Positions 43,574-52,290 of a stretch of 64,000 bases of DNA are shown here, piece by piece. The notes under the pieces were generated by a model. It had not been told where the DNA came from. It ran no database searches and was given only the letters and a program-made list of their open reading frames with translations. The position numbers and the translations under genes were made by a program. Every line of letters begins with the position of its first letter. The first letter of the stretch is position 1. The DNA comes from 20CM-4-69-16 sp035637455 (GTDB lineage Bacteria > Gemmatimonadota > Gemmatimonadetes > Gemmatimonadales > GWC2-71-9): positions 1-64,000 of the forward strand of contig DASPXE010000305.1 of NCBI GenBank assembly GCA_035637455.1, in the 5' to 3' direction.

Positions 43574-45643
43574 GTGCCCGCATCGCCCCCTTCCGCGGAT
43601 GGTCCCGGGCGCGCCGCCCTGTCGCGCGACCTCGGGGATTTCCTGATCGAGCTATCCATCGCCCTCCACAAGCACGCCATGTATCCCGAGGGCCACCCGT
43701 CGCTCGCGCCGGCGGCCGCGGGCGTGACGCGCCGGGCCGCGCTGTTGCTCGAGAACCGCTCGACCCTGTCGCTGGGCGTCGCGCGCCGGCAGCTCGTCAT
43801 CGAGGGGATCGCCACCGACCCGAAGCATCCGGTGTTGGGCGAGCTCGCCGAGCGGCTGCATCGGCACCACTTGGGCGCCCTGACCTTCCGCAAGGGTGTC
43901 GAGCCGGCGGAAGTGGCTGACGTCCTCAAGACCCTGGCGGTCGACGCGGAGCGCGCCGGGCAGCCGCTGGGCCTCGGCGACCCCGAGCGGCTGCGCGCCT
44001 GGCCCCACGTCCAGCTGCACTCGCTCACCTACGAGCGCCTCGAGCTGGTCGGCGAGGGCGCGCCCTCGGAAGGGGCGCGAGCAGCGCAGCTCTGGGTCGG
44101 CCTCGCGCGGGCGGCGCTGGCCCTGCAGCCCGACGACGACCAGCCCATGCCGACCGAGCCGGCGGTGATCGCTCGGGCGATCGACGCCCACGAGCGCGGC
44201 GCCACCGCCTACGACCAGGTTATCGTGGGCTACCTGCTGCAAATCGCCGAGGAGCTCAAGACCGCGGGGACCGCGGAGGCGATGGCGCTGCGGCGCCGCA
44301 TGTCCCATCTCGTGCGCTCGCTTAAACCCGAGACGCTGCGGCGGCTGGTCGAAATGGGCGGCGATTTCGTCCAGCGGCGCAAGTTCGTGCTGGACGCCGC
44401 GGCGGGGATGGCTGTAGACGCGGTGCTCGAGATCCTCAAAGCGGCCGCCGACACCTCGCAGCGGACGATCTCCCATTCGCTCGTTCGCCTGCTCTCGAAG
44501 CTCGCGGCGCACGCGGACGGCGGGAGCCCGGAGATCCGGGAGGAAGCCGACCACGCGTTGCGCGAGCAGGTTCAGGAGCTGCTCCGGGGGTGGACGCTTT
44601 CAGACCCGAACCCCGGCGTATACAGCGCGGCGCTCGAGCGCATGGCGCGGGCCGCCCCCCTGTTCGTCGCCCCGCCCGAGGGCGGATACCCAGCGGAGCC
44701 CGACCGCGTAGTGGCCATGGCGCTGGAGGTGGAAGTGGTGGGACCGCGCACGCTCCCGGCGGTCGACCGCGTCGTCCATGAGGGGCGGCTCGCGCAGCTG
44801 CTCGACGCCCTGGCCCAGCTGCCGGCGACGAGTGCCGCCGCCGCGCGGGTGTGGGGACGGGTCGCCACGGCGGACGTGGTCGGGCGCGTCGTGGCGACGG
44901 AGCCGGTGGACTTCAAGGTCCTCGACCGGCTGGTGCCGCGCGTCGGGTCGCCCGCGGCGGCTCCGTTGCTCGACGCGCTCGCGGCGGCGGAGTCACGCGG
45001 CACGCGTCGTGGCCTCCTGGCCCAGCTCGCGCATATGGGGGCCGAGATCGGGTCGGTCGTCGTGGCGCGGCTGGAGGACCCGCGCTGGTACGTCACCCGA
45101 AACATGCTCGCTTTGCTGGACGAGCTCCCGGCGGTGCCCCAGGGGTTTTCGCCGGCGCGGTACACGCGGCATGACGATGCGCGCGTGCGCTGGCAGGCCG
45201 TGAAGCTGCAGCTCAAGCTGCCCGCTGAGCGCGACGCGGCGCTGGTCACGGCGCTCAAGGACCGCGAGCCGCGCATCATGCGGCTGGCGCTCGGGCTGCT
45301 GGTAGCGCTGCAGGAGTGCCCGGAGGTCGTGGTGCCCCCGCTGGTGAGTCACGCCACCGATCGTACGCTGGCGTCGGATCTGCGGGTGCTGGCGATCCGA
45401 GCGCTGGGCGGCACGAGCGCGCCCGCAGCGCTCGAGGCGCTGCTGCGGCTCACGTCGGCCGGCCGGACGCTGTTCTGGCGCGAGCGGCTCCCGCCCAAGT
45501 CGCCGGAGGTGGTGGTCGCGCTCTCGGCGCTCGCGACCGGCTGGCGCAGGGACGCGCGGGCCGCCGCGCGGTTGGCCCGTGCCGCCGCCTCGAGCGATCC
45601 GGAGATGCGCGCCGCCGCGCGCACGGCCAGAGCACTGCGGTGA
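43574..45643 (+). CDS. HEAT-repeat-like protein with N-terminal YPEGHP module
   Basis: 689 residues from a GTG 5 nt downstream of a TATCTT box (43563-43568). The first 150 residues carry ALHKHAMYPEGHPSLAPA and then a strand-plus-helix pattern (LVIEGIATDP; HHLGALTFRKGV) shared with the proteins at 45640 and 20722. The rest is helical with HEAT-type repeats (such as EPRIMRLALGLLVALQE and SDLRVLAIRALGG). No signal peptide. The stop overlaps the HD-GYP start, so the two probably function together. Function unknown. Confidence 0.72.
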   Translation: MPASPPSADGPGRAALSRDLGDFLIELSIALHKHAMYPEGHPSLAPAAAGVTRRAALLLENRSTLSLGVARRQLVIEGIATDPKHPVLGELAERLHRHHLGALTFRKGVEPAEVADVLKTLAVDAERAGQPLGLGDPERLRAWPHVQLHSLTYERLELVGEGAPSEGARAAQLWVGLARAALALQPDDDQPMPTEPAVIARAIDAHERGATAYDQVIVGYLLQIAEELKTAGTAEAMALRRRMSHLVRSLKPETLRRLVEMGGDFVQRRKFVLDAAAGMAVDAVLEILKAAADTSQRTISHSLVRLLSKLAAHADGGSPEIREEADHALREQVQELLRGWTLSDPNPGVYSAALERMARAAPLFVAPPEGGYPAEPDRVVAMALEVEVVGPRTLPAVDRVVHEGRLAQLLDALAQLPATSAAAARVWGRVATADVVGRVVATEPVDFKVLDRLVPRVGSPAAAPLLDALAAAESRGTRRGLLAQLAHMGAEIGSVVVARLEDPRWYVTRNMLALLDELPAVPQGFSPARYTRHDDARVRWQAVKLQLKLPAERDAALVTALKDREPRIMRLALGLLVALQECPEVVVPPLVSHATDRTLASDLRVLAIRALGGTSAPAALEALLRLTSAGRTLFWRERLPPKSPEVVVALSALATGWRRDARAAARLARAAASSDPEMRAAARTARALR

Positions 45644-46854
45644 GCGATCCCGCCGCCTTCCTCACGGCGTTTGCGCAGGCGCTGGCCACCATGACCCTCT
45701 ACACCGCGGGCCATCCTGCCCGGGAGCGCGCGGTCGATACGGCGTACCGCGAGCTGCAGGACCTGCAGGCGGACACGCCGCATCCGCTGTTCACGTTCCT
45801 CGGAGACGAGATCGTGTACGGGCGCTTGCCGCTGCGGGACCTGAAGGCCTGGGACTGGTCGCGGCGTCTGGCGCAGGCGGGTATCGAGCGGCTCGAGTTC
45901 GAGGACCAGGTGGGCCGCGAGGAGTTCGCCGGATTCTTGGACGAGGTGCTGGCGCGCCTCACGCTGTCCGCCATCGACACGTCGGAAGCGCGGCAGATGC
46001 GCCACTCGAGCATCAAGTACGGTGCGGTGGGCGTGCGGGGAGAAGTCGAGCAGGCGGCGGTCCAGACGGCGACGATCAACTATTCCCTGGGCGAGGAAGC
46101 GGACGCGGTGCGGTGGTTTCAGGACGAGGTGAAGACGCGCGGCGTGCTGCCGCTGACAGAGGCGGAGGCGGTGGTGCGCTCGCTCGCCCTCGCCATGCGC
46201 GGCAGCCGCCACATCGTGATCCCGCTGCTCCAGTTGAAGGAGTTCGACCAGTATACCACCACGCATTCGATGAACGTGGCGGTGCTCGCCATGGCGCTCG
46301 CCGAGTACCTGGGACTCGGCGCGCGCGACGTACGCGGCTTCGGTATCGCGGGGCTGCTGCACGACATCGGCAAGGTGCGCATTCCGATTGAGGTCTTGAC
46401 CAAGCCGGGCAAGTTCACCGACGAGGAGCGGGCCCTCATGAACCAGCACCCCGCGGAAGGCGCGCGCATCATCCTGGACTCCGAGGAGCAGCTCGATCTC
46501 CCGGCCGTGGTGGCGTATGAGCATCACATCATGCTCAACGGCGACGGCTATCCCACGCTCACCTTCCGCCGCGACTGCCACTACGCCAGCAAGCTGGTGC
46601 ACGTGTGCGACGTGTACGACGCGCTGCGCACCAACCGGCCGTACCGCGAGGCCTGGTCCCAGGAGCGCACCCTCGGGTATCTGGAGGGACGCGGCGGGAT
46701 GGAGTTTGATCCGGAGATTGTGACCACGTTCGTACAGATGATGCGCAAGTGGGAGCCGCAGATCGCCGTGATGCGCGACGCGCAGGCTCCGGTGCTGGTG
46801 ACGGGGGCGGCCGGCGGGGCTGGGGGGGCTGGGGGGGCTGGCGCCAACACCTGA
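45640..46854 (+). CDS. HD-GYP domain protein (c-di-GMP phosphodiesterase type)
   Basis: 404 residues. N-terminal module with TLYTAGHPARERA, then a strand/helix region, and a C-terminal HD-GYP domain: HDIGK, NQHP, YEHH, GDGYP and DVYDALRTNRPY are all present. HD-GYP enzymes hydrolyse c-di-GMP; the full set of metal ligands suggests activity. There is no receiver domain, so the N-terminal module is the likely sensor. GTG start overlaps the upstream HEAT gene stop. The C-terminal tail is Gly-Gly-Ala from a 9-bp repeat. Confidence 0.88.
   Translation: MSDPAAFLTAFAQALATMTLYTAGHPARERAVDTAYRELQDLQADTPHPLFTFLGDEIVYGRLPLRDLKAWDWSRRLAQAGIERLEFEDQVGREEFAGFLDEVLARLTLSAIDTSEARQMRHSSIKYGAVGVRGEVEQAAVQTATINYSLGEEADAVRWFQDEVKTRGVLPLTEAEAVVRSLALAMRGSRHIVIPLLQLKEFDQYTTTHSMNVAVLAMALAEYLGLGARDVRGFGIAGLLHDIGKVRIPIEVLTKPGKFTDEERALMNQHPAEGARIILDSEEQLDLPAVVAYEHHIMLNGDGYPTLTFRRDCHYASKLVHVCDVYDALRTNRPYREAWSQERTLGYLEGRGGMEFDPEIVTTFVQMMRKWEPQIAVMRDAQAPVLVTGAAGGAGGAGGAGANT
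46803..46843. repeat. 9-bp G-rich tandem repeat at the HD-GYP gene 3' end
   Basis: Repeated TGGGGGGGC units (46811-46838 region, last complete units 9 bp apart) code a Gly-Gly-Ala tail. Equivalent to the repeats at 3231-3275 and 35826-35857. Confidence 0.85.
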
Positions 46855-46882
46855 TCTCTCGTGTCGCTTCCGGGGTAGGTAT

Positions 46883-46910
46883 TTGACTACGACTCCCTGC
46901 AACGATTCTT
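46883..46910 (+). promoter_or_regulatory. Promoter before the exported protein at 46925
   Basis: TTGACT (46883-46888) and ATTCTT (46905-46910) at 16-bp spacing. The same TTG could be read as a start codon, but as a -35 box it explains the signal-peptide gene at 46925 better. Confidence 0.5.
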
Positions 46911-46924
46911 CTGGACGGTTCTCC

Positions 46925-47305
46925 GTGACGCTTCTTCGGTTTTTGATCGTCGGTCTGCTTGCCTTCCCCCTCGGTTTGCGCGGTCAGGGCCGTCCCCGCC
47001 TCGAGGGCACGTGGCAGGCGAAGACGGAGGACGAGATCCGCAACATCATGGTCCGGAGCGACAGCTCCGCCCAGTTCGGCGACCAGGTGGCGCGGTGGCG
47101 TGTCGTCGGGGACAGCCTGTGGATCACGCTGGGCGACGGTGTCTGGCAAGTCTACGGCATGAAGCTCGGCGCCGACCGGCTCACGCTCGCGGGGGGCGAC
47201 CTCGAGAAACCGGTGACGCTGCGGCGGGTCGGGCCGCCGAAGGCGCGGGCCGACTCGGTCGCCATTCCGCCGCCGCCGCCCGCGACCGAGCGCGCCTGGG
47301 AGTGA
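46925..47305 (+). CDS. Small exported protein
   Basis: 126 residues from the GTG. N-terminal signal peptide (TLLRFLIVGLLAFPLGLRG), then a beta-rich domain (LEGTWQAKTEDEIRN; GDSLWITLGDGVWQVYGMKL) resembling small lipocalin-like or stress-domain folds, and a Pro-rich tail. A TTG at 46883 would add 14 residues but coincides with the predicted -35 box. It converges on the kinase gene with a 4-bp gap. Function unknown. Confidence 0.6.
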   Translation: MTLLRFLIVGLLAFPLGLRGQGRPRLEGTWQAKTEDEIRNIMVRSDSSAQFGDQVARWRVVGDSLWITLGDGVWQVYGMKLGADRLTLAGGDLEKPVTLRRVGPPKARADSVAIPPPPPATERAWE

Positions 47306-47309
47306 CCGG

Positions 47310-49145
47310 CTAGCGCAGGTCGCGGATGTCGGCGACGCGCCAGCCGTCGGGCGTCTTGGTGAAGCGGATCGCCTGGCGCCGGCGGGTCTCGCTCTGGGCG
47401 CCGCCGCCCGCCGGCACATAGGTGTATAGAGTCCGTACGGTGGCGTGCGCCTCGTCCCCGCGCACCGTCATCCCCTCGATCGCATAGCGCGCCGTGAGGC
47501 GGGTGTAGCGCTGGAAGAACTGCACCCACCCCGCGACGTCCCGGTCCACCATGCCGGGCATCAGCACCTGCAGGTTGCCCACGCGCTCGCTCGACACGGC
47601 GCGCTCGAGGTCCTGGAGCAGCACCGGAATCGCCGCGCGCGGGTCGGGGGGCTGGGGGCTCGGCGGTGCCACGCCCGCCGCCACGCCGACCTGCTCGGCG
47701 TCGAGCGCGGCCAGCTTCGCCAGCGTGAAGTCCATCGCCATAAACAGCGATTCGGCGCGCGCCAGCGACGTGCCCGCGCGCCCTGCCTCCGGGCGGGTCG
47801 CCAAGGCGTGCACCACCGGCGTCGCCCGGGCGATCGCCTGCTGCGCCTCCCGCCGGAGCCCGTCCGCTTCGTGCTGAGCCTTCTGGTATTGCGTGACCGC
47901 GCTCAAGTAGCCGCTCCCCGCGTGCGCCTGGTCGCCCGCCCGCACGGCGCGCTCGGCGTTCTGGAGCACCGTCTCGGCGAGCAGCAGCGACGGCACGTTG
48001 TTCTTCATCGCGCCGGCGCGGTGGGCTCGGTCGCGGGCGGCCAGTGCTGAATCACGTTGCGCGGTGAGGGCCGGGTTGAGCCCCGTCGGCAGCGGATAGG
48101 CGAGCAGCTGGTCGACGGTGGCCGTGGCATCGGTTCCCAGCGGCGCCGCGACGGGCGACGGCGAGCGCGACACGTACAGCAGCACCAGGGCGGTCACCAT
48201 CAGCGCCGTCAGCACCGCCGCCCGCCACTTGAGCGGCGCGTGAGTCACCAGCCGCAACGCCGCGGCCGGGATCGGCGTCCAGCGCGGGGCCAGCAGCGCC
48301 GTGGTCTCGGAAGCGCCGGACAGCGCCGCCCGGATGCTGGACAGGGCGGACTGCATGTGGCGCGCGGTCTCGTACCGATCCTCGGGCACCTTGTTCTGGG
48401 CCTTCGCCACGACGCGCTCGAGCGACGTCGGGATCGACGCCGTCAGGGTGCGGAGCGGCTTGGGGTCGGTGGTGAGCACCTGGTACAGCACGCCGTGCAC
48501 CGTCTCGCCCTCGAACGGTTTGCGGTAGGAGAGCAGCTCGTACAGCAGGCAGCCCATGGCGAACAGGTCGGTGGCGGGAGTGATGGGCCCGTTCGTGATC
48601 TGCTCGGGCGCCATGTACGTCGGCGTCCCGACGATGGCGCCCGAGCCGGTGACGTCGGCCGACTGCAGCCGCGCGATGCCGAAATCCATGATCTTCACCG
48701 ACCCGTCCGACGCGATCCGCACGTTGGACGGCTTGATGTCGCGGTGGATCACGCCGCGTCCGTGGGCGTAGGAGAGACCCTGCAGCACCTCGATGGCGAT
48801 GTCGAGCTTGCGCTCGAGGGTGAGCGCTTCCTGCTGCGCGATCAGGTGACTCAGGTCGCGTCCGTCCACCAGCTCCATCGCGATGAACAGCTGGCCATCG
48901 GCTTCGCCGAGGTCGTAGATCGTGACGATGTTGCGGTGCTGCAGGGCGCCCGCCGCGCGCGCCTCCCGCAGGAACCGAGCGCGCGCGTCCTGGGTGCGGC
49001 CGATGGCGCTGCTCAGGATCTTGAGCGCGACGTAGCGGCGGATGACCGAGTCGTACGCCTTCCACACGGCACCCATCGCGCCTTCTCCGATGAGCTCGTG
49101 CAGCTCGAATTTCCCGACTCTGCGATACTGATCGGTGCGGGCCAT
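47310..49145 (-). CDS. Membrane-anchored Ser/Thr protein kinase with extracytoplasmic NTF2-like domain
   Basis: 611 residues. Kinase domain about 12-275 with GEGAMGAVW (20-28), Lys42, HRD 134-136, DFG at 154 and APEQ; one membrane helix about 310-332 (AAVLTALMVTALVLLYV); a helical Ala/Arg-rich region; and a C-terminal NTF2/SnoaL-like domain (about 505-611, ending VADIRDLR). The part after the membrane helix is homologous in layout and sequence to that of the kinase at 8671-10743, but the N-terminal zinc ribbon is absent. ATG start. Likely senses an envelope signal. Confidence 0.92.
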   Translation of the reverse strand: MARTDQYRRVGKFELHELIGEGAMGAVWKAYDSVIRRYVALKILSSAIGRTQDARARFLREARAAGALQHRNIVTIYDLGEADGQLFIAMELVDGRDLSHLIAQQEALTLERKLDIAIEVLQGLSYAHGRGVIHRDIKPSNVRIASDGSVKIMDFGIARLQSADVTGSGAIVGTPTYMAPEQITNGPITPATDLFAMGCLLYELLSYRKPFEGETVHGVLYQVLTTDPKPLRTLTASIPTSLERVVAKAQNKVPEDRYETARHMQSALSSIRAALSGASETTALLAPRWTPIPAAALRLVTHAPLKWRAAVLTALMVTALVLLYVSRSPSPVAAPLGTDATATVDQLLAYPLPTGLNPALTAQRDSALAARDRAHRAGAMKNNVPSLLLAETVLQNAERAVRAGDQAHAGSGYLSAVTQYQKAQHEADGLRREAQQAIARATPVVHALATRPEAGRAGTSLARAESLFMAMDFTLAKLAALDAEQVGVAAGVAPPSPQPPDPRAAIPVLLQDLERAVSSERVGNLQVLMPGMVDRDVAGWVQFFQRYTRLTARYAIEGMTVRGDEAHATVRTLYTYVPAGGGAQSETRRRQAIRFTKTPDGWRVADIRDLR

Positions 49146-49217
49146 GCGGCTCGGAAGTGGGACGGACTGAACAATGTGCGCGGCTCGGGCTGACGGGGCA
49201 ACCGGGCGAGCGACTTT

Positions 49218-50402
49218 TCAGCGTGCGGCCCAGTCGTAGATGCGCCCGAGCATGGCCCGGATCGCGTCGTCCACGGCGACGTCCCGGCGGGGCAGCACGC
49301 GCTCGGCGATCTTGAGAAAGCCTTCTTTCGTGAGCCGCACACCGGCCGCAGCGGTCGCCTCGCTCACTCCCCACGCGAGCGGCGGCACGTATTTGGGCGG
49401 GCGCACCGCGCCGAACACGTTGGCGCCGACGCCGATCACGGTGCCGGTGCCGAGCAGTGTGCCGATCGCCGTCTTGGCGTGGTCGCCGATCAGGCTGCCG
49501 AGGTTCGTCAGGCCGGTCTCGATCGCCGCCCCGGCGACATCGAGACGCACCGAGCCGTAGGTGTTCTTCAGGTTTGAGGTGATCGTGCCCGCGCCGAGGT
49601 TCACCCAGCGACCAATCACGCAGTTTCCGACGAAGCCGTCGTGCGCCTTGTTGGCATAACCGAGGAAGAGACAAGACGCGAGCTCCCCGCGCACCTTGCA
49701 GTGCGGGCCGATGGCCGACGCCCGGATCGGGCCGCCCAGCAGATGGGTGTTCGCGCCCGTCCACAGCGGCCCCTCGAGTCGCGTGCCCGAGCGCACCTCG
49801 ACTCCGCTCTCCAGCACGACCGGCCCCTGCCGAACGTCGAAGACGACGCCCGGTTCTACGGCGGTGTCGTGGAGGCTGATCCAGGCAGGGTCCCCCAGCA
49901 CGATGCTGCCCGCCGGGATCGGGTCGCTCTCGCCGAGCCACGCGCCCAAGTCTTCGGCGAGCAGCGGCTCGAGCACTCGGACGAGATCGTACGCCCCGTG
50001 CAGCACGACGCCCGGCACCTCGACACTCGCCGCGTTCGCCTGCGGCCCGTCCCACGTCGCTCCGGGCCCGACGCCCCAGCCCACGGTGACGCCGCTGCAG
50101 CTGAGGCGGAACGCGGCCGGCGGCAGCGGCGGCGCCAGACCGCGCGGCACGAACGTCGACGACCCGATGAGGGCCGGCCCCGCCACCGGGCGCCGCGCGC
50201 CCACCGCCGGGACGCCGGGCTCGACGAACCCGGCCAAGTGGGGGAGGGCGAAGATCGTCGTCGTCTCCGTGCCCGCGAACGCTTCCCATCGCTCCCGGAT
50301 CAGGTGCGCGCCGGCGCGCAGCTCCGCGATCGGTCGGGCCCCGGCGAACGGCGCCCACCCAGGCGACGGGTCCGGATCGAGCAGGTACAGGGCGTGGTTC
50401 AC
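49218..50402 (-). CDS. Alternative bacterial GlmU-type protein (sugar nucleotidyltransferase with left-handed beta-helix)
   Basis: 394 residues, GTG start overlapping the manC stop. The N-terminus (ALYLLDPDPSPGWAPFAG, then ARPIAELRAG) is like the FCB 'alt_bact_glmU' group, where an unusual nucleotidyltransferase domain precedes hexapeptide repeats. Hexapeptide-type repeats run through the C-terminal half (CVIGRWVNLGAGTITSNLK, then GTGTVIGVGANVFG). It probably makes GlcN-1-P to UDP-GlcNAc, the substrate needed by MurA and BshA here. Full bifunctionality is not proven by sequence. Confidence 0.8.
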   Translation of the reverse strand: MNHALYLLDPDPSPGWAPFAGARPIAELRAGAHLIRERWEAFAGTETTTIFALPHLAGFVEPGVPAVGARRPVAGPALIGSSTFVPRGLAPPLPPAAFRLSCSGVTVGWGVGPGATWDGPQANAASVEVPGVVLHGAYDLVRVLEPLLAEDLGAWLGESDPIPAGSIVLGDPAWISLHDTAVEPGVVFDVRQGPVVLESGVEVRSGTRLEGPLWTGANTHLLGGPIRASAIGPHCKVRGELASCLFLGYANKAHDGFVGNCVIGRWVNLGAGTITSNLKNTYGSVRLDVAGAAIETGLTNLGSLIGDHAKTAIGTLLGTGTVIGVGANVFGAVRPPKYVPPLAWGVSEATAAAGVRLTKEGFLKIAERVLPRRDVAVDDAIRAMLGRIYDWAAR

Positions 50403-51409
50403 AGGCGCTGCACGAGCTCTTTGAGCCGCTCCGCGCGGCCGGTTGGCATCACGAGCGTGTGTCCGTTCGCGCGCACCACGACCATGTCCTCGACGCCCAG
50501 GACGGCGAGGTGCTCGTTCTCGGACCAGATCACCGAGCGCCGCACGTCGTCCCCCAGCATCACGTTGCCCACGACGACGTTGCCACGGGCGTCGGGTCGG
50601 CGGATGCGGAGCAACGAGTCCCACGACCCGATGTCGTCCCAGCGAAACGTGCCGGCGACGACCGCCAGCCGTTTGGTGCGCTCGAGCACCGCGACGTCCA
50701 CGGCTACGGGCTGCACGGCGCCGAAGAAGCCGGCGATGTCCCCCGCCGACAGCTTAGGCCACCCGGCCTTGAGCTCGCGCGCATACGCGCCCGCTTCTCC
50801 CAGGAAGCGCGCCACGCCCCACGCGAACAGGCCTGTGTTCCAGAGCGCGCCGCGCCGCCGCAGCAGCGCCGCGCGCGCCGCGCTCGGCTTCTCTACGAAG
50901 CGCCGCACGGCGCGGGCGCTGCCCAGCGGCTTGCCGGGGACGATGTAGCCGTAACCGGTGTCGTTGCGGGTCGGCGTGACGCCTACCGTGACGAGCGCGT
51001 CGTACTCGTGCGCCACGCCGAGGGCGTTGCGGGCGGCGGAGCGGAACGCGCGGTCATCGCCGACCGCCCAGTCGGCGTGCAGCGACAGCATTTGTGCTCC
51101 AGGGTCGCGTTGCGAGATCCACTGCGCAGCCCACGCCAGCGCTGGAGCGGTAGACGCCGCCCGCGGCTCGGCGAGGATCTGGGGCCGCGGGATCTGCGGT
51201 ACCGCGGCGGCGACCTGGTCCACGAGGAAGGGCCCCGTGAGAATCAGGACCCGCTCGGCGGGCACGAGCCCTTCCAGTCGCTCGACCGCCTGGACCAGCA
51301 GCGGCCGATCGCCGGCCAGCGGTAGGAGCTGCTTCGGGCGCTGCGGCGTCGATAGGGGCCAGAAGCGTGTACCCGACCCGCCCGCGAGGATCGCGGCCCA
51401 GGCGCTCAC
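50399..51409 (-). CDS. manC: Mannose-1-phosphate guanylyltransferase
   Basis: 336 residues. Seen: nucleotidyltransferase signature LAGGSGTRFWPLSTPQRPKQ, VEKPSAARA, WNTGLFAWG and WDDIGSW. Makes GDP-mannose for surface glycans. No PMI domain (a short, GMP-only type). GTG start overlapping the response-regulator stop. Confidence 0.93.
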   Translation of the reverse strand: MSAWAAILAGGSGTRFWPLSTPQRPKQLLPLAGDRPLLVQAVERLEGLVPAERVLILTGPFLVDQVAAAVPQIPRPQILAEPRAASTAPALAWAAQWISQRDPGAQMLSLHADWAVGDDRAFRSAARNALGVAHEYDALVTVGVTPTRNDTGYGYIVPGKPLGSARAVRRFVEKPSAARAALLRRRGALWNTGLFAWGVARFLGEAGAYARELKAGWPKLSAGDIAGFFGAVQPVAVDVAVLERTKRLAVVAGTFRWDDIGSWDSLLRIRRPDARGNVVVGNVMLGDDVRRSVIWSENEHLAVLGVEDMVVVRANGHTLVMPTGRAERLKELVQRL

Positions 51410-51828
51410 GCCGACTCGCCCAGCGGTTGTGGCGGGGGATGGGGGGGGGAGTCGCCCAGCAGCGCCGCGATGCGCGCGATGAGCTTGGTGGGGCTGAAGG
51501 GTTTGGTCAGGAGCGCGGAGCCGAGCCCCTGCGCCTCGTCCAGGATGCGCTCCTCGCCCTCGGCGGTCAGGACGATGACCGGGAGGGTTCGCGTGGCCGT
51601 GGCGCGCCGCAGGTCGCGCAGCAGGTCCAAGCCGGAGCCGTCCGGGAGGTGGAGATCGAGGAGCAGGGCGTCCACCGGCAGCCGGGCATCCCCGAGCACG
51701 CTACGCGCCTGGGCCAGCGTGCGGGCCAAGCTGACCCGATAGCCGACGTGCTCGAGGTGGGGCCGGAGGAGGAGCCCGATGTGCGGCTCGTCATCCACGA
51801 CGAGGAGGTGCCGCGGAGTCGCTGCCAC
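51406..51828 (-). CDS. Single-domain response regulator
   Basis: 140 residues, receiver domain only. Seen: acidic pair VVDDEP, phospho-acceptor Asp in LLLDLHLPDGSG, Thr in VIVLTAE and Lys in LTKPFSP, all intact. No output domain. GTG start 15 nt after the roadblock gene and overlapping manC. The partner kinase could be that at 54161-55375 (inference). The Pro-rich tail (PPHPPPQP) is unusual. Confidence 0.9.
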   Translation of the reverse strand: MAATPRHLLVVDDEPHIGLLLRPHLEHVGYRVSLARTLAQARSVLGDARLPVDALLLDLHLPDGSGLDLLRDLRRATATRTLPVIVLTAEGEERILDEAQGLGSALLTKPFSPTKLIARIAALLGDSPPHPPPQPLGESA

Positions 51829-51843
51829 GCCGCCGGCTTCCGC

Positions 51844-52197
51844 TCAGAGGAGGCCGGCGATGGCCGAGCGGTGGCGGCGCAGATCGTACAGCAGCCCGCC
51901 CACGTTGGTGGACGGCTGCACGAGCACGACGAGCAGAGCGTCGGCGTTGAGCACGGAAACCACCGCGAGCCCGCCGCCGAACTCGAGCACGCCGGTGCCG
52001 AACTCCCCGCGCCCCGCCGCTTCACCCAGCTGGGTCATGCCGTTGATCACCGAGGGGAGCAGGGCGGCGACGTTTTCGGGGTCGACGCCGTTGCGGGCGT
52101 GAGATTGGATGGGCAAGCCGTCGCGGCCGACGACCACCACGGCGTCCACGCCGGGACCCCGGCTGAGCGCCTCGACCACTTCCCGGATCGTCGCCAT
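51844..52197 (-). CDS. Roadblock/LC7 domain protein
   Basis: 117 residues; the whole protein is a roadblock/LC7 domain (VDAVVVVGRDGLPIQSHA; NADALLVVLVQPSTNVG). Such proteins bind small MglA-type GTPases and dimerise to control polarity, motility or GTPase cycles. No MglA-like GTPase gene is in the window. ATG 9 nt after a TAGGTT -10 box; first gene of the roadblock / response regulator / manC / GlmU operon. Confidence 0.9.
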   Translation of the reverse strand: MATIREVVEALSRGPGVDAVVVVGRDGLPIQSHARNGVDPENVAALLPSVINGMTQLGEAAGRGEFGTGVLEFGGGLAVVSVLNADALLVVLVQPSTNVGGLLYDLRRHRSAIAGLL

Positions 52198-52206
52198 ACG
52201 GCGGCC

Positions 52207-52235
52207 AACCTAGGAGTGGGTGCGAGTGAAGTCAA
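52207..52235 (-). promoter_or_regulatory. Promoter of the roadblock operon
   Basis: On the - strand: TTGACT (52230-52235), 17-bp spacer, TAGGTT (52207-52212). The ATG at 52197 lies 9 nt after the -10, giving a leader of about 2-4 nt. Back to back with the promoter at 52250-52279. Confidence 0.7.
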
Positions 52236-52249
52236 GCAGCGATCGCGGG

Positions 52250-52279
52250 TTGACCCACTCGGACGGCGTCCAGTATCTT
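52250..52279 (+). promoter_or_regulatory. Promoter of the lipoprotein-serS operon
   Basis: TTGACC (52250-52255), 18-bp spacer, TATCTT (52274-52279), ATG at 52291. Leader about 4-6 nt. The hexamers are identical to those of the rpsT and site-2-protease promoters. Confidence 0.72.
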
Positions 52280-52290
52280 CCCCGCACCGC

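Noticed and set aside
46883..46925. TTG start at 46883 for the small exported protein
   Set aside because: It would put a polar 14-residue stretch before the signal peptide, and the TTGACT there serves as -35 box; the GTG at 46925 fits better.
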